Below are positions 41,116 through 51,679 of a stretch of 64,000 nucleotides of DNA, piece by piece. A model generated the notes under the pieces. It did no database searches. It saw only the letters and a list, made by a program, of their open reading frames with translations, and was not told where the DNA came from. The stretch covers positions 4,030,001 to 4,094,000 of the forward strand of contig NZ_CP010271.1 in the NCBI RefSeq assembly GCF_001456355.1. The letters run 5' to 3'. How positions within the stretch are numbered: position 1 is the stretch's first letter; the number at the start of each line of letters is the position of its first letter. The stretch comes from Mycobacteroides saopaulense. GTDB lineage: Bacteria; Actinomycetota; Actinomycetes; Mycobacteriales; Mycobacteriaceae. The position numbers and the translations under genes were made by a program.

Positions 41116-41155
41116 CCAGATTGATGGGGTTACCTTTCATACCCCATCAATCTGG
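41116..41155 (-). promoter_or_regulatory. 15-bp perfect inverted repeat in the leader of an SRPBCC gene
   Basis: CCAGATTGATGGGGT (41116-41130) and ACCCCATCAATCTGG (41141-41155) are exact complements around a 10-base loop. It ends nine bases before the GTG start, so the stem covers the beginning of the GGAG ribosome site. In RNA it could hide the ribosome site; as DNA it could be an operator. Confidence 0.6.
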
Positions 41156-41176
41156 GTTACCGCCGTGTTCTCATCT

Positions 41177-41191
41177 GTTAGCCAAGCAAAC
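41177..41191. promoter_or_regulatory. palindromic box shared by two SRPBCC genes, copy 1
   Basis: Minus strand reads GTTTGCTTGGCTAAC, fitting GTTNGCC-N-GGCNAAC with one extra mismatch. It is 70 bases before the start of 40604-41107 and touches the stop of 41192-41686. The second copy is at 41757-41771. Confidence 0.5.
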
Positions 41192-41686
41192 TCAGCCGCA
41201 CGAGCGTTCGGTGTCTCCCTCGTCTATCGAGGCAGTCGCTGCGCGCTCGATCAAGCGTCCCAGCTTGGTCATCGCGGTCGGCCAGAATCGGTCTGAGAGC
41301 GCGGCCATCCTTCGCACAGCAGGGTCGTCACTGTCGAATGCGGGCCGACTCAAGGTCACCATGGTTCCGCCCGGGACCGCACACAGAATCCATCTGGTTC
41401 GCCAGGCGACTGGCGCATCCAGCTTCGTATCCCACCAGGAAATCGCCAGTTCCTTGTTCCGCGTAGCCACCAGAACCTCGCATGCGATGTTCCCCGAATA
41501 ATTGGCAATCGGCACCGGAAGATCCATGAGGCGATACCGCGTGCCCACCTCGGGGCGAAACCCGATCTGTTCGACGAACCACTCACCCATCACCTCGGGG
41601 TCTACCAGCACATTCCATACGCGCCCCGGAGGGTGCGGATAGAAGAAATCGCCGACGACATCCGCCGGATCTTTCGAATCACCCAC
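41192..41686 (-). CDS. SRPBCC domain protein
   Basis: 164 residues, one SRPBCC domain: VVGDFFYPHPPGRVWNVLVDPEVMGEWFVEQIGFRPEVGTRY, NIACEVLVATRNKELAISWWD, and GTMVTLSRPAFDSDDPAVRRM. The GTG at 41686 gives the same N-terminus length as the duplicate downstream; a GTG three codons earlier (41695) is possible. The frame is open to 41998, but that part does not resemble the family. First of the three SRPBCC genes on this strand. Ligand unknown. Confidence 0.76.
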   Translation of the reverse strand: MGDSKDPADVVGDFFYPHPPGRVWNVLVDPEVMGEWFVEQIGFRPEVGTRYRLMDLPVPIANYSGNIACEVLVATRNKELAISWWDTKLDAPVAWRTRWILCAVPGGTMVTLSRPAFDSDDPAVRRMAALSDRFWPTAMTKLGRLIERAATASIDEGDTERSCG

Positions 41687-41756
41687 AGCCCGCACTCTAT
41701 CGTTGGTGGTGACACCTTTGTACTCTGCGAAACTGGTGAGCGGGGTGACGGGATTC

Positions 41757-41771
41757 GTTAGCCAGGCAAAC
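41757..41771. promoter_or_regulatory. palindromic box shared by two SRPBCC genes, copy 2
   Basis: Minus strand reads GTTTGCCTGGCTAAC, a 15-base palindrome with one mismatch, 71 bases before the 41686 start; the sister copy is 70 bases before its gene. With flanking bases it weakly recalls an IdeR iron box (11 of 19 positions). The rest of the 397-base gap to 42083 holds no gene; I see nothing else clear in it. Confidence 0.5.
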
Positions 41772-42083
41772 CTAGTACCGATCAACGGTCGGGGCCAGGA
41801 CGGCGACCATCTGCTCTCGAGTGAGGGCGACCAACGGCAGCGCGCGGCGGAGCGGGTGGTGCCGATGCCGCAATAGCAGTTGGCAAATTTTGATGAGCAT
41901 CCGTCACTGATCTTGTAGTGATGCGACGCGCCTTCGGCGATGCTGCCAGCACACGAAAAGCTCATTGCACAGGCCACCGGTGGCCCATCTGGCCACACAC
42001 ACTCTCAGACGAGTCTTGGACTCGCCTCCTAGACTGGCTTCCCGGTAGCGAAGAACCCTGGAAAGGTTAGGCAGCGGAAGCTC

Positions 42084-43238
42084 GTGGGGCTTGAGGACGT
42101 CGAAGCACTGCACGACTTGGTCGGCGGGGTCGAGCTGTCGGGAGACAAACTTGTCCGAAGCTTCTACAGCCGCTGGTTCGCCATCGACCCCACCGTCGGC
42201 GATCTCTTTCCCGCCGACATGTCGACGCAGCGCGAGCACTTCCGGCAGGCACTCCAGTTCGTGCTCTGGGAGATGGCGGCCTATCGCACGGAGGGACTGG
42301 TCAACTTCCTGGCGCAACTGGGGCGCGATCATCGGAAATTCGGCGCCACCGACAGCCAGTACGGCACCATGCGTCAGGCCCTCCTAGACACCACACGCGA
42401 AGTACTGCAACCGATTTGGGATCAGCGCATGGAGGCCACGGCTACCGAGGTCTACACGGTGATGATCGAGGTGATGCGTAGCGCCGCCGCCTCGGACAGT
42501 GGCCAGCCCTGGTGGGACGGCAAGGTCATCGAATACCACCGCACCTCACGGGATCTCGCATTGATCCGGCTGAAGCTCAACGCGCCCATGAACTATCACT
42601 GCGGGCAGTACGTTCACGTCCAGGTACCGCAGAGCCCCCGGAACTGGCGCTATCTGAGCCTGGCGATTCCACCGGATCCCGAGGGATACCTCGAATTTCA
42701 CGTCAAGGCGGTACCCGGCGGACTCGTGAGCGGCGACATGGTCAACAAGACCAAGGTGGGCGACACCTGGCGCATCTCGCCGCCGCTCGGTGCGCTCTCG
42801 GTGGACCGCGAGGGCGGAGACGTCCTCATGGTCGCGGGCAGTACGGGCATCGCCCCGCTGCGATGCCTCATCATGGAGCTATCTCAATGGGCCGAAAACC
42901 CCAGGGTTCACCTGTTTTACGGGGCGCGCTATCCGCAGGAGCTCTATGACCTGTGGACGCTGTGGCATATCGCTTCGACAAATCCGTGGCTGTCGGTCAC
43001 ACCGGTCACCGAATACCCGCGCAACCCCGATTGGGCCGCCGAATACCACGATCCGACGCCGCCCCGCGGTCTGCATGTACGGCAGACCGGGCTGCTCTCG
43101 GAAGTGGTGACCACCTATGGCGGCTGGGGTGATCGCCAGATTCTGCTCGGCGGATCGGCCGCGATGATCAGCGCCACCAAGGAAGCACTGGTGGCCAAGG
43201 GGGCCGACGCCTCCAGAATCCAGCACGACCCGCTCTAG
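42084..43238 (+). CDS. flavohaemoglobin-like oxidoreductase
   Basis: 384 residues. Globin domain 1-135 with proximal His in LAQLGRDHRKFGA, then an FAD domain (YHCGQYVHVQVPQSPRNWRYLSLAIPP, the RxYS-type site reading RYLS) and a NAD domain (VAGSTGIAPLRCL, FYGARYPQELYD, and GGSAAMISATKEAL at the end). Classical flavohaemoglobins remove nitric oxide; the mycobacterial second type, to which Rv0385 belongs, differs in its haem pocket and is reported to oxidise D-lactate. GTG start with GGAAG before it. Converges on hspR with stops overlapping. Confidence 0.88.
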   Translation: MGLEDVEALHDLVGGVELSGDKLVRSFYSRWFAIDPTVGDLFPADMSTQREHFRQALQFVLWEMAAYRTEGLVNFLAQLGRDHRKFGATDSQYGTMRQALLDTTREVLQPIWDQRMEATATEVYTVMIEVMRSAAASDSGQPWWDGKVIEYHRTSRDLALIRLKLNAPMNYHCGQYVHVQVPQSPRNWRYLSLAIPPDPEGYLEFHVKAVPGGLVSGDMVNKTKVGDTWRISPPLGALSVDREGGDVLMVAGSTGIAPLRCLIMELSQWAENPRVHLFYGARYPQELYDLWTLWHIASTNPWLSVTPVTEYPRNPDWAAEYHDPTPPRGLHVRQTGLLSEVVTTYGGWGDRQILLGGSAAMISATKEALVAKGADASRIQHDPL

Positions 43239-43627
43239 CGCTGCTGGCGCGGCTGCCAGACGACGACTGCGGTGCTCTTGGGGATGACCGCGACCTCGCG
43301 TCCCGCGGTCGCGGCACGCAGTTGGGTCACCTCGGCCGTCAGCTCGGCGACCTTGGCTTGCAAGGCCTCAACCTGATTGGCCAGCTCGATGACCCGTTTG
43401 ATGCCCGCGAGATTGACGCCCTCGTCCTGTGAGAGCCGCTGCACCTCGCGCAGCAGATCAACATCACGCTGCGAGTAGCGCCGCCCGCCGCCCGCGGTGC
43501 GTTCGGGGCTCACCAGTCCCAGCCGGTCGTACGTGCGCAGGGTCTGCGCGTGCATGCCGGCGAGCTCGGCGGCCACAGAGATCAGGAAAGTGCGGGCTCC
43601 GCGCTCGGGCTGACGGCGGGGCGTCAT
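43235..43627 (-). CDS. hspR: heat-shock repressor HspR (MerR family)
   Basis: 130 residues. MerR-type winged helix at the start: [46 protein letters not shown], then a coiled coil ([21 protein letters not shown]) for dimerisation and a hydrophobic end (STAVVVWQP) typical of the family. It binds HAIR boxes, two of which lie before dnaK and one before clpB here, with DnaK as co-repressor. Last gene of the operon; its ATG overlaps the dnaJ stop (ATGA). Confidence 0.95.
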   Translation of the reverse strand: MTPRRQPERGARTFLISVAAELAGMHAQTLRTYDRLGLVSPERTAGGGRRYSQRDVDLLREVQRLSQDEGVNLAGIKRVIELANQVEALQAKVAELTAEVTQLRAATAGREVAVIPKSTAVVVWQPRQQR

Positions 43628-44808
43628 CGTGCACCCGCCCAGCCTGCGCGCGGATCGAATCCGCTGGCCTTCTCGGCCACCTGATAACGCTGCAAGGCCT
43701 CCAGCGCACTGTCTTCCAACTTCGACGGCACGGCGACCTTGACGGTGACCAACAGGTCGCCGTTGCCGCCCGCGCGCTTAGGGATGCCCCGTCCGCGCAC
43801 CCGCAGAATGCGTCCGTCGGAGGTGCCCGCGGGCACCTTCACCCCGACGCGGCCTTCCAGAGTCGGCACGGAAACCGTGGCACCCAAAGCCAATTCGGTG
43901 AAGCTCACCGGAACGGTGAGAGTCAGGTCGTCGCCGTCTCGGCTGAACACCTTGTCGGGACGCACGTGAACGGTGACGTACAGGTCGCCCGAAGGAGCGC
44001 CGCGCAGACCGGCCTCACCCTGCCCGGCCAGCCGAATACGTTGGCCGTCGTCGACTCCCGGCGGGATCCGCACGGTGATGGTGCGGGTCCGGGTGGTGAC
44101 CCCGGTGCCGTCGCAGTCCGTGCAGGGGTTCTCGATGATCGAGCCCGTGCCACGGCAATCGGAGCAGGGCTCGGAGAATCCGAACGCACCCTGGTTCCGG
44201 TTGATGACACCGCTGCCGTTGCAGGAGCCGCAGACCTTCGGGCTGGTGCCCGGGCGGGCGCCGCTGCCGTGGCAGGTGGTGCATGGCGCCGGGCTGGTGA
44301 GCCGCAACGGAACCGATACGCCCTTGCACGCCTCGACGAAGTCGAGCTGGGTTTCGGTTTCCAGGTCGTTGCCCCGGCGCGGCCGGCTGGCGCGTGGTTG
44401 CGCACGCTGCCCGAACAGACCGCCGAACAGGTCACCGATCCCGCCTCCGCCGGAGGTATCGGCGTTGCCGAACAAGTCGTTGAGGTTGAACTCGGCGCTG
44501 TTACCGCCACCGCTGAATCCACCACCGCCGCCGAATCCGTTGTCACCGAAACGACGTCCGAATCCGCCACCGGCGAAGAGTCGACGGGTCTCGTCATACT
44601 CCTTGCGTTTGGCCGGGTCAGACAGCACATCCTTGGCTTCACTGACCGCCTTGTAACGATCCTCGGCGGCCTGGTTTCCGGGGTTGCGGTCCGGGTGGTT
44701 CTCGGCCAGCAGCTTGCGCGCGGCCTTCTTGATCTCATCCTGGGTCGCGGTGGAGGAGATGCCGAGCTCCTTGTAGAAGTCCTTCTCGACCCATTCACGT
44801 TGCGTCAC
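43624..44808 (-). CDS. dnaJ: chaperone DnaJ
   Basis: 394 residues. J-domain at residues 10-75 with the HPD motif (ENHPDRNPG), then a Gly/Phe region, four CxxCxGxG zinc repeats ([32 protein letters not shown]), and the substrate-binding C-terminal domain ending [11 protein letters not shown]. It delivers substrates to DnaK and stimulates its ATPase. Third gene of dnaK-grpE-dnaJ-hspR, 45 bases after grpE, with AGGAGG before the start. Confidence 0.97.
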   Translation of the reverse strand: MTQREWVEKDFYKELGISSTATQDEIKKAARKLLAENHPDRNPGNQAAEDRYKAVSEAKDVLSDPAKRKEYDETRRLFAGGGFGRRFGDNGFGGGGGFSGGGNSAEFNLNDLFGNADTSGGGGIGDLFGGLFGQRAQPRASRPRRGNDLETETQLDFVEACKGVSVPLRLTSPAPCTTCHGSGARPGTSPKVCGSCNGSGVINRNQGAFGFSEPCSDCRGTGSIIENPCTDCDGTGVTTRTRTITVRIPPGVDDGQRIRLAGQGEAGLRGAPSGDLYVTVHVRPDKVFSRDGDDLTLTVPVSFTELALGATVSVPTLEGRVGVKVPAGTSDGRILRVRGRGIPKRAGGNGDLLVTVKVAVPSKLEDSALEALQRYQVAEKASGFDPRAGWAGAR

Positions 44809-44853
44809 CCGACATCACCTCCTTCGCGTCCATCGGGTCTTGCTGTGCAGTTC

Positions 44854-45572
44854 TTACTCTGATTCTGTCTTGGATTGTGTTTCGGCACCCGCTGCTTCGG
44901 GTTCCTGCTGAGCCGTGTCGCCGGCTTCGGGTTTGGCCGCATCGCTGGGATTACCGTCCGTGACGACGACCATCGCGGTGCGAAGCACCCGATCGCCCAT
45001 CTTGTAGCCCTTGCGCAGCACCGCGGCCAGTACCGGATGGCCATCTTGGCCGTCGTGCTGAACCGCCTCGTGCAGAGAGGGATCGAAGTCATCGCCCTCG
45101 GCCCCGAACGTCGCCAGCCCCAGCCCTTCGAGGGCCGCGGTCAGCTTGTCCGAAACACTGCGCAGCGGACCCGATTCCAGGTCGCCGTGCTCTCGCGCGC
45201 GCTCGAGATCGTCGAGCACACCCAGCAGCTGAGCCACCACAGAGGCCTTGGCCGAATCGATGACGGCCTGCCGGTCCCGTTCCACCCGCTTGCGGTAGTT
45301 GGCGAAATCGGCATGCGCACGCTGCAGATCGGCCGTCAGTTCGGCCACCTTGGCATCCGCATCCGAGCCGCCCTCCGAGGCCGCGGCCGCAGGGCCGGAT
45401 GTCGCCGACCCTGCGGCTCCGGGTGCCGAAGCCCCCGGTTCCGCTGCGGCAGCCTTGTTTTCAGCCGCCTTTGCCTCTTCGCGGACCGCGCCGGTGTTGG
45501 GATCGATCCGGCGCTTGTCGGTGACGGTCACCGGTTCGCGATCTTCTTCCCGATCTTGCCCACCTGACGGGG

Positions 45573-45576
<4 letters not shown>
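44854..45576 (-). CDS. grpE: nucleotide exchange factor GrpE
   Basis: 240 residues. The first ~75 are disordered and Ala/Glu-rich, then the long dimer helix ([21 protein letters not shown]) and the beta-domain with [22 protein letters not shown], the signature that touches DnaK. It releases ADP from DnaK. The last 30 residues are an acidic Glu/Gln tail. GTG start overlapping the dnaK stop as GTGA. Confidence 0.95.
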
Positions 45577-47441
<1,865 letters not shown>

Positions 47442-47472
47442 AGTTCATTCCTCCTGTTGGTTACCTCAATGC

Positions 47473-47493
47473 CTTCAGTGAGATCCGCTCAAG
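47473..47493 (-). promoter_or_regulatory. HAIR operator 1 of dnaK
   Basis: Minus strand reads CTTGAGC-N7-ACTGAAG, one mismatch per arm against the HspR box CTTGAGT-N7-ACTCAAG, 32 bases before the dnaK ATG. Confidence 0.75.
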
Positions 47494-47526
47494 TTTGCCT
47501 CGTCCGGATCTTTTCGTCAAGCCATA

Positions 47527-47547
47527 GTTGAGCCAATGTGACTCAAG
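47527..47547 (-). promoter_or_regulatory. HAIR operator 2 of dnaK
   Basis: Minus strand reads CTTGAGT-N7-GCTCAAC, left arm perfect, two changes in the right. 54 bases from operator 1 (about five helical turns). The region between here and 47764 contains nothing else I recognise. Confidence 0.8.
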
Positions 47548-47764
47548 TTCAACATACTGCTCAACGGTCCGCCGCCGATATTTGTTCCCGGTACCCACTC
47601 ACCGGCGTCCACGACACATCGGTGCAGGTGGGTCCTCGTGAAATGTCTGTGCGGTGCCAGCCTCGACTCCGAAACAGGCGAGCGTGGCGATCCTCAGTTC
47701 GTTCCCAGAATTCCTCGCTAGCTTGATTCGGTGAGAGAACAAATGTTCCAGTGAAAGGCGGGCC

Positions 47765-48241
47765 ATGGTTTCCCGACGGACTGTCGCGGCTTCTGTCATC
47801 TTGGCTGGTATCGCAGGGGGTGTGCTGACACCGATCGCGTGGGCTGATGACCCCGTGCCATCCCAGCCCGTGTGCGCAGCACTAGGGCAGATCGCCGAAA
47901 GCCTTAACGATGACATCGGTGCGGGCCTTCAGCCTCGCGGCCTCAGAAGGTACGACATCACGCAACTCACTCACGGCGTGAGCTACATGAACCAGGTGAA
48001 CGCTAACGCCCGCATCAGTGCTCTTGACGTTCCGTTGCGCAATCTGACCAGCACGATCAACGACCTGCAGAATCAATACCAACTAGTCACCGTGTCCGAT
48101 GAGGACGGGACCTGGCACCCCATGTCCGCCTCGCAGGAGCAGGATCTCGACCAGGCGTCCGCCCAGCAAGACACACTGACGAGCCTGGTCAGCCAATTGC
48201 AACAAAGCAACCACTGCCCACCTCCGCCGGCCAGCCGATAA
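47765..48241 (+). CDS. small secreted protein, unknown
   Basis: 158 residues. Signal peptide MVSRRTVAASVILAGIAGGVLTPIAWA, cleavage about residue 27, then DDPVPSQPVCAALGQIAESLNDDIG and a mostly helical body, with two Cys (CAALG and HCPPPP near the end) that may pair. Rich in Gln and Ser. No family recognised. Alone on its strand between dnaK (divergent) and ccdA (convergent, one base apart). Confidence 0.72.
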   Translation: MVSRRTVAASVILAGIAGGVLTPIAWADDPVPSQPVCAALGQIAESLNDDIGAGLQPRGLRRYDITQLTHGVSYMNQVNANARISALDVPLRNLTSTINDLQNQYQLVTVSDEDGTWHPMSASQEQDLDQASAQQDTLTSLVSQLQQSNHCPPPPASR

Positions 48242-48242
48242 C

Positions 48243-49094
48243 TCAGCGCCGTCTGCGGACGGCATAGGAACTCGCCGCCGCGACGATCACGATGACCGCG
48301 ATACCGCCGATCAGCGGCCATACGCCGGTGGCATCCACCACGCTCACCAGCCAGGTCTGCACTGCGCTCGCCGTATTGATCAACGGATCGTCGGCGCTGC
48401 CGTCCCCGAAATTCAGCCTGATCTCGTAGTAGCCGTAATAGGTGACGTACAGACCGGTGAGCAACACGATCACCCCGGCGATGCGGCCCACATAGGGCAG
48501 AACCTTGCGCATGGTCGCCTGCACGGAATTGCCCAACAGCGCAACGGCCAGCGCCGCGACTCCCACGGTTACCGCCATGCCCGCCCCATAGGCGATGAAG
48601 GCCACCACACCCGAGACGATGGATCCCTGCTTGAAGGTGGTACTGATGACCGCCAAGAACGGCCCGACCGTGCAGGACAGCGACGCCACCGCGTAGGTGA
48701 GCCCGTAGCCGTACATCGACAACAGCGACGAGGTTGGTGCACCACCGGAAACCCGGGGCAGCACCACCGCGAGGTCGCGACCCGACAGCAACCAGATCGA
48801 CAGCGCGACAAGTGCTATGCCGATCACCACGGTCGCGAAGGGCATGTACCGGCCCGCCGAGGCGACCACCGGAGAGATCACCAGTCCGAACACCCCGAAC
48901 ACCGTCAGGAACCCGGCGGCCATGGCCACAGTGGCGGTGGCGGCCCTCGCGACCGCGGTCAGCCTGGACGCCGTGCCATCGCTTCCGGCGATCACCAGCC
49001 CGAGATAGCCGGGAAGAAAAGCGAATCCACAGGGATTAAGCGCGGCCACCAGCCCCGCCCCCAGCGCGAAAGTGAGTGCTGCGGAATCGATCAC
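48243..49094 (-). CDS. CcdA-family thiol-disulfide transporter
   Basis: 283 residues, six to eight helices. The two cysteines that carry electrons are in ALNPCGFAFLPGYLG (helix 1) and ASLSCTVGPFLAVI (helix 4), the CcdA/DsbD-beta pattern. It passes reducing power from the cytoplasm to an extracytoplasmic thioredoxin. GTG start (VIDSAALTFALG) one base after the stop of the thioredoxin lipoprotein, so the pair acts together. The frame is open through the upstream gene but the family starts here. Confidence 0.88.
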   Translation of the reverse strand: MIDSAALTFALGAGLVAALNPCGFAFLPGYLGLVIAGSDGTASRLTAVARAATATVAMAAGFLTVFGVFGLVISPVVASAGRYMPFATVVIGIALVALSIWLLSGRDLAVVLPRVSGGAPTSSLLSMYGYGLTYAVASLSCTVGPFLAVISTTFKQGSIVSGVVAFIAYGAGMAVTVGVAALAVALLGNSVQATMRKVLPYVGRIAGVIVLLTGLYVTYYGYYEIRLNFGDGSADDPLINTASAVQTWLVSVVDATGVWPLIGGIAVIVIVAAASSYAVRRRR

Positions 49095-49095
49095 G

Positions 49096-49602
49096 TCAGT
49101 GCAATTGCCCGATCTTGTTGTCGAGCTCTTGCCCCGACAATGGGCTCTTGACCACCTCAGCCTTTCCCTCGGACCCCAGGAACGCGAACGCCGGCTGGTG
49201 GGTGACGTCATACAACGCCCATACCTTGGCGTCGGTGTCTGCCAGCTGGGTGAAGGTGAGGCCGTACTTGCTGACGAAGTCGCGCATCGCGGGCACCTGA
49301 TCTTGTGCGGCCACCCCCACGAAGGTGACCTCCGGATGCTCGGTGGCCGCCTTTTGTAGATCCGGGGCTTCCTTCTGACAGGTCGGGCACCACGGCGCCC
49401 AGAACCACAGCACCGCCTTCCTCCCCGCAAGGCTGCTGCCCGCGAAGTCGGCTCCGTCGATGGTCTTGGCGGTGAAGTTCAACAGCCGGGACGACTGCGC
49501 GGACGCGGTCTCCTTGTCATCCGTGCCGGAGCAACCGGCCAGCCCCACGCCAAGAGTCAGGGCCAACACCGCCATGACCGAAACCGCAACGCGTGATTTC
49601 AC
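49096..49602 (-). CDS. thioredoxin-fold lipoprotein (TlpA/DsbE type)
   Basis: 168 residues. Lipobox VGLAGC (Cys about 24), then a TlpA-like thioredoxin fold: LNFTAKTIDGADFAGSSLAGRKAVLWFWAPWCPTCQKEAPDLQ with active site WCPTC, and the cis-Pro in HQPAFAF. Faces outside and is reduced by the neighbouring CcdA. Related to mycobacterial Mpt53/DsbE proteins, which assist disulfide chemistry of secreted proteins. Confidence 0.88.
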   Translation of the reverse strand: MKSRVAVSVMAVLALTLGVGLAGCSGTDDKETASAQSSRLLNFTAKTIDGADFAGSSLAGRKAVLWFWAPWCPTCQKEAPDLQKAATEHPEVTFVGVAAQDQVPAMRDFVSKYGLTFTQLADTDAKVWALYDVTHQPAFAFLGSEGKAEVVKSPLSGQELDNKIGQLH

Positions 49603-49715
49603 TTTCCCTCGTTTCGCCGCATATCCGTCAACTCACGCATATCGTGTCCACTCACCGTAGCCATCCGCACAAGTCACCCGAGCCCGGGTGTGCGGCCTTA
49701 CGTACGCTGGCGGTC

Positions 49716-50651
49716 ATGGACTTCCGGGTATTCGTCGAACCACAACAGGGCGCCACCTACTCCGACCAGCTACGGGTGGCGCAAGCAGCCGAGGAACTGG
49801 GGTTCTCCGCATTCTTCCGGTCCGACCACTACCTGGCCATGGGCGGCGCTGACGGACTACCGGGACCCACCGATGCCTGGGTGACGCTCGGCGCCATCGC
49901 GCGAGAGACCACCGCGATCCGGCTCGGCACGCTGGTCACCTCGGCCACCTTCCGCCATCCGGGGCCCCTGGCGATCACCGTCGCCCAGGTCGACGAAATG
50001 AGCAGCGGCAGGGTTGATTTCGGGCTTGGCGCGGGATGGTTCAGCGAGGAGCACGAGGCGTACGCGATTCCCTTCCCGTCGTTGGGTGAACGGTTCGACC
50101 GTCTCGAAGAACAGCTCGACATCCTCACCGGCCTGTGGACCACACCCACCGGCGACACCTACTCCTATGCGGGCCAGCACTACACGGTGACCGACTCTCC
50201 CGGGCTACCCAAACCTGTGCAGGAGCCGCATCCGCCCATCCTCATCGGCGGGCTCGGACTCAAGCGCACCCCGGCTCTCGCTGCCCGGTTCGCCGCCGAG
50301 TTCAACCTGCCGTTCCAACCCGTCGACATCATCACCGACCGGTATGCGCGCGTGGCACAAGCCGTCGAAGCCGCAGGACGTCCGGCGGATTCGATGATCT
50401 ATTCGGCTGCCTTCGCGGTGTGCGTCGGCGACACCGATGTCGATATCGCGCGCCGCGCGGCGAACGCACGTCGCGAGGTGGACGAGATCACCGAGAACAG
50501 CCCGCTGGCAGGCACTCCCGACGCTGTCGTGGAAAAGCTGAGTGCCTACGTCGACGCCGGTGTCCAACGCGTCTACGTCCAACTGCTCGATATGCGGGAT
50601 CTGGATCACCTGGAGTTCTTCGCATCGACCGTAATCCCCCAGTTCGGCTGA
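49716..50651 (+). CDS. F420-dependent LLM-class oxidoreductase
   Basis: 311 residues, a TIM barrel of the luciferase-like family: MDFRVFVEPQQGATYSDQLRVAQAAEELGFSAFFRSDHYL, RLGTLVTSATFRHPGPLAITVAQVDEMSSGRVDFGLGAGW and EEHEAYAIPFPSLGERFDRLEEQLDIL. The family uses coenzyme F420, which mycobacteria have in many paralogues, and the substrate is unknown. Start at ATG 49716; the frame opens 41 codons earlier through the promoter, without support. Confidence 0.85.
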   Translation: MDFRVFVEPQQGATYSDQLRVAQAAEELGFSAFFRSDHYLAMGGADGLPGPTDAWVTLGAIARETTAIRLGTLVTSATFRHPGPLAITVAQVDEMSSGRVDFGLGAGWFSEEHEAYAIPFPSLGERFDRLEEQLDILTGLWTTPTGDTYSYAGQHYTVTDSPGLPKPVQEPHPPILIGGLGLKRTPALAARFAAEFNLPFQPVDIITDRYARVAQAVEAAGRPADSMIYSAAFAVCVGDTDVDIARRAANARREVDEITENSPLAGTPDAVVEKLSAYVDAGVQRVYVQLLDMRDLDHLEFFASTVIPQFG

Positions 50652-50677
50652 CATTCTTCGGTTAGGCTCCTGCCCTG

Positions 50678-51142
50678 ATGAGCCAGACACCCAACGCGCC
50701 CGAGGATGAGAGCTACTTCTCGGAGATGATCGAGGAGAGCGAGAAACTCACGCCCTGGTACCGAACCGGGCCGGCAATCGTGGGCACCATCGCTGCCATC
50801 ATCGCCATCGTCGCGGTGCTCATGACCATCGTGTTGTCCACGGACAAACGCGTCGTCAACGACAACACACCGCTGACGACACCACCGGTTTCGAGCACCA
50901 CGTCCCCGACCGAACCGGCACCGTCGCCCTCGGAGTCGCCCACAACCGCCCCCACCACCGAGCCTTCGTCGGAATCGGTAGCACCCGCGCAGACATCCGA
51001 ACCCACCTACTACGAGACGCCGACCTCGCCCACCTATCGGTACGAGATACCACCGATTCCCTCCCCGCCGGCCATTCCGCCGATACCGCCCATCCCCCCA
51101 ATCCCGCCGATTCCACAGATCCCGCAAATCCCCGGGCTTTAA
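50678..51142 (+). CDS. membrane protein with Pro/Thr/Ser-rich outside tail
   Basis: 154 residues. Acidic N-terminus with a P-W-Y before one membrane helix (PAIVGTIAAIIAIVAVLMTIVL), then ~100 residues of low complexity: TTPPVSSTTSPTEPAPSPSESP, and at the end the run IPPIPSPPAIPPIPPIPPIPP. The Pro-Ile-Pro run would form a stiff rod in the wall. Follows the oxidoreductase by 26 bases and precedes a similar protein by 24, so a likely operon. Function unknown. Confidence 0.72.
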   Translation: MSQTPNAPEDESYFSEMIEESEKLTPWYRTGPAIVGTIAAIIAIVAVLMTIVLSTDKRVVNDNTPLTTPPVSSTTSPTEPAPSPSESPTTAPTTEPSSESVAPAQTSEPTYYETPTSPTYRYEIPPIPSPPAIPPIPPIPPIPPIPQIPQIPGL

Positions 51143-51166
51143 GGAAGTTGGGTTACGCTCCGCACC

Positions 51167-51679
51167 ATGTCTTACCCGGAGCCGCCAGAAGACCCGACGA
51201 TGTACAACGAGCAGTACCACGACCAGGGGACCGACCAGCCCAATCCTTGGTACAAGCAGCCAGCGGTGCTCATCGCGCTGGCGGGCGCGGGCGTGGCGGT
51301 CGTCGCCGTGATCGCCGCGCTGGTGATCACCAGCAGCGACAAACCGGCCCCGGCAGGCAGCACGTCATCCGTCTCCTCGACCACCAGCTCGACGCCCGCG
51401 GGTTCCGGCGGCGGCCACGAGGGCCATGGCGGTCACGGTGGCAACAACGGGGGCGACTCGACGGTGACGGAGACTCAAACGGTCTCCGAGTCGCCGACCA
51501 GTCAGGAAACCACGACGACCGAGCCGACCACCACCACGACAACTACGACGACTGAGCCGACCACCACCACGACTCAGCCGACGACCACGACAACCCAGCC
51601 GACCACCACGACCGGTCGGTCAGTAGTCGTCCCAATTCCCGGCGGCGGCAACATCCAGGTGCCTGTCGGGGGTCAGTGA
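51167..51679 (+). CDS. membrane protein with Thr-rich outside tail
   Basis: 170 residues with the plan of its neighbour: acidic start, NPWYKQP, one helix (AVLIALAGAGVAVVAVIAALVI), then His/Gly-rich (GHEGHGGHGGNNGG) and Thr-rich parts (TTEPTTTTT and TTTTQPTTTTTQ) ending VPVGGQ. Thr-rich tails in mycobacteria can be mannosylated. Its last bases overlap the convergent gene by seven. Function unknown. Confidence 0.72.
   Translation: MSYPEPPEDPTMYNEQYHDQGTDQPNPWYKQPAVLIALAGAGVAVVAVIAALVITSSDKPAPAGSTSSVSSTTSSTPAGSGGGHEGHGGHGGNNGGDSTVTETQTVSESPTSQETTTTEPTTTTTTTTTEPTTTTTQPTTTTTQPTTTTGRSVVVPIPGGGNIQVPVGGQ

Noticed and set aside
41757..41775. Functional IdeR iron box
   Set aside because: Only 11 of 19 positions fit and the second copy fits worse; listed as an unnamed palindrome.
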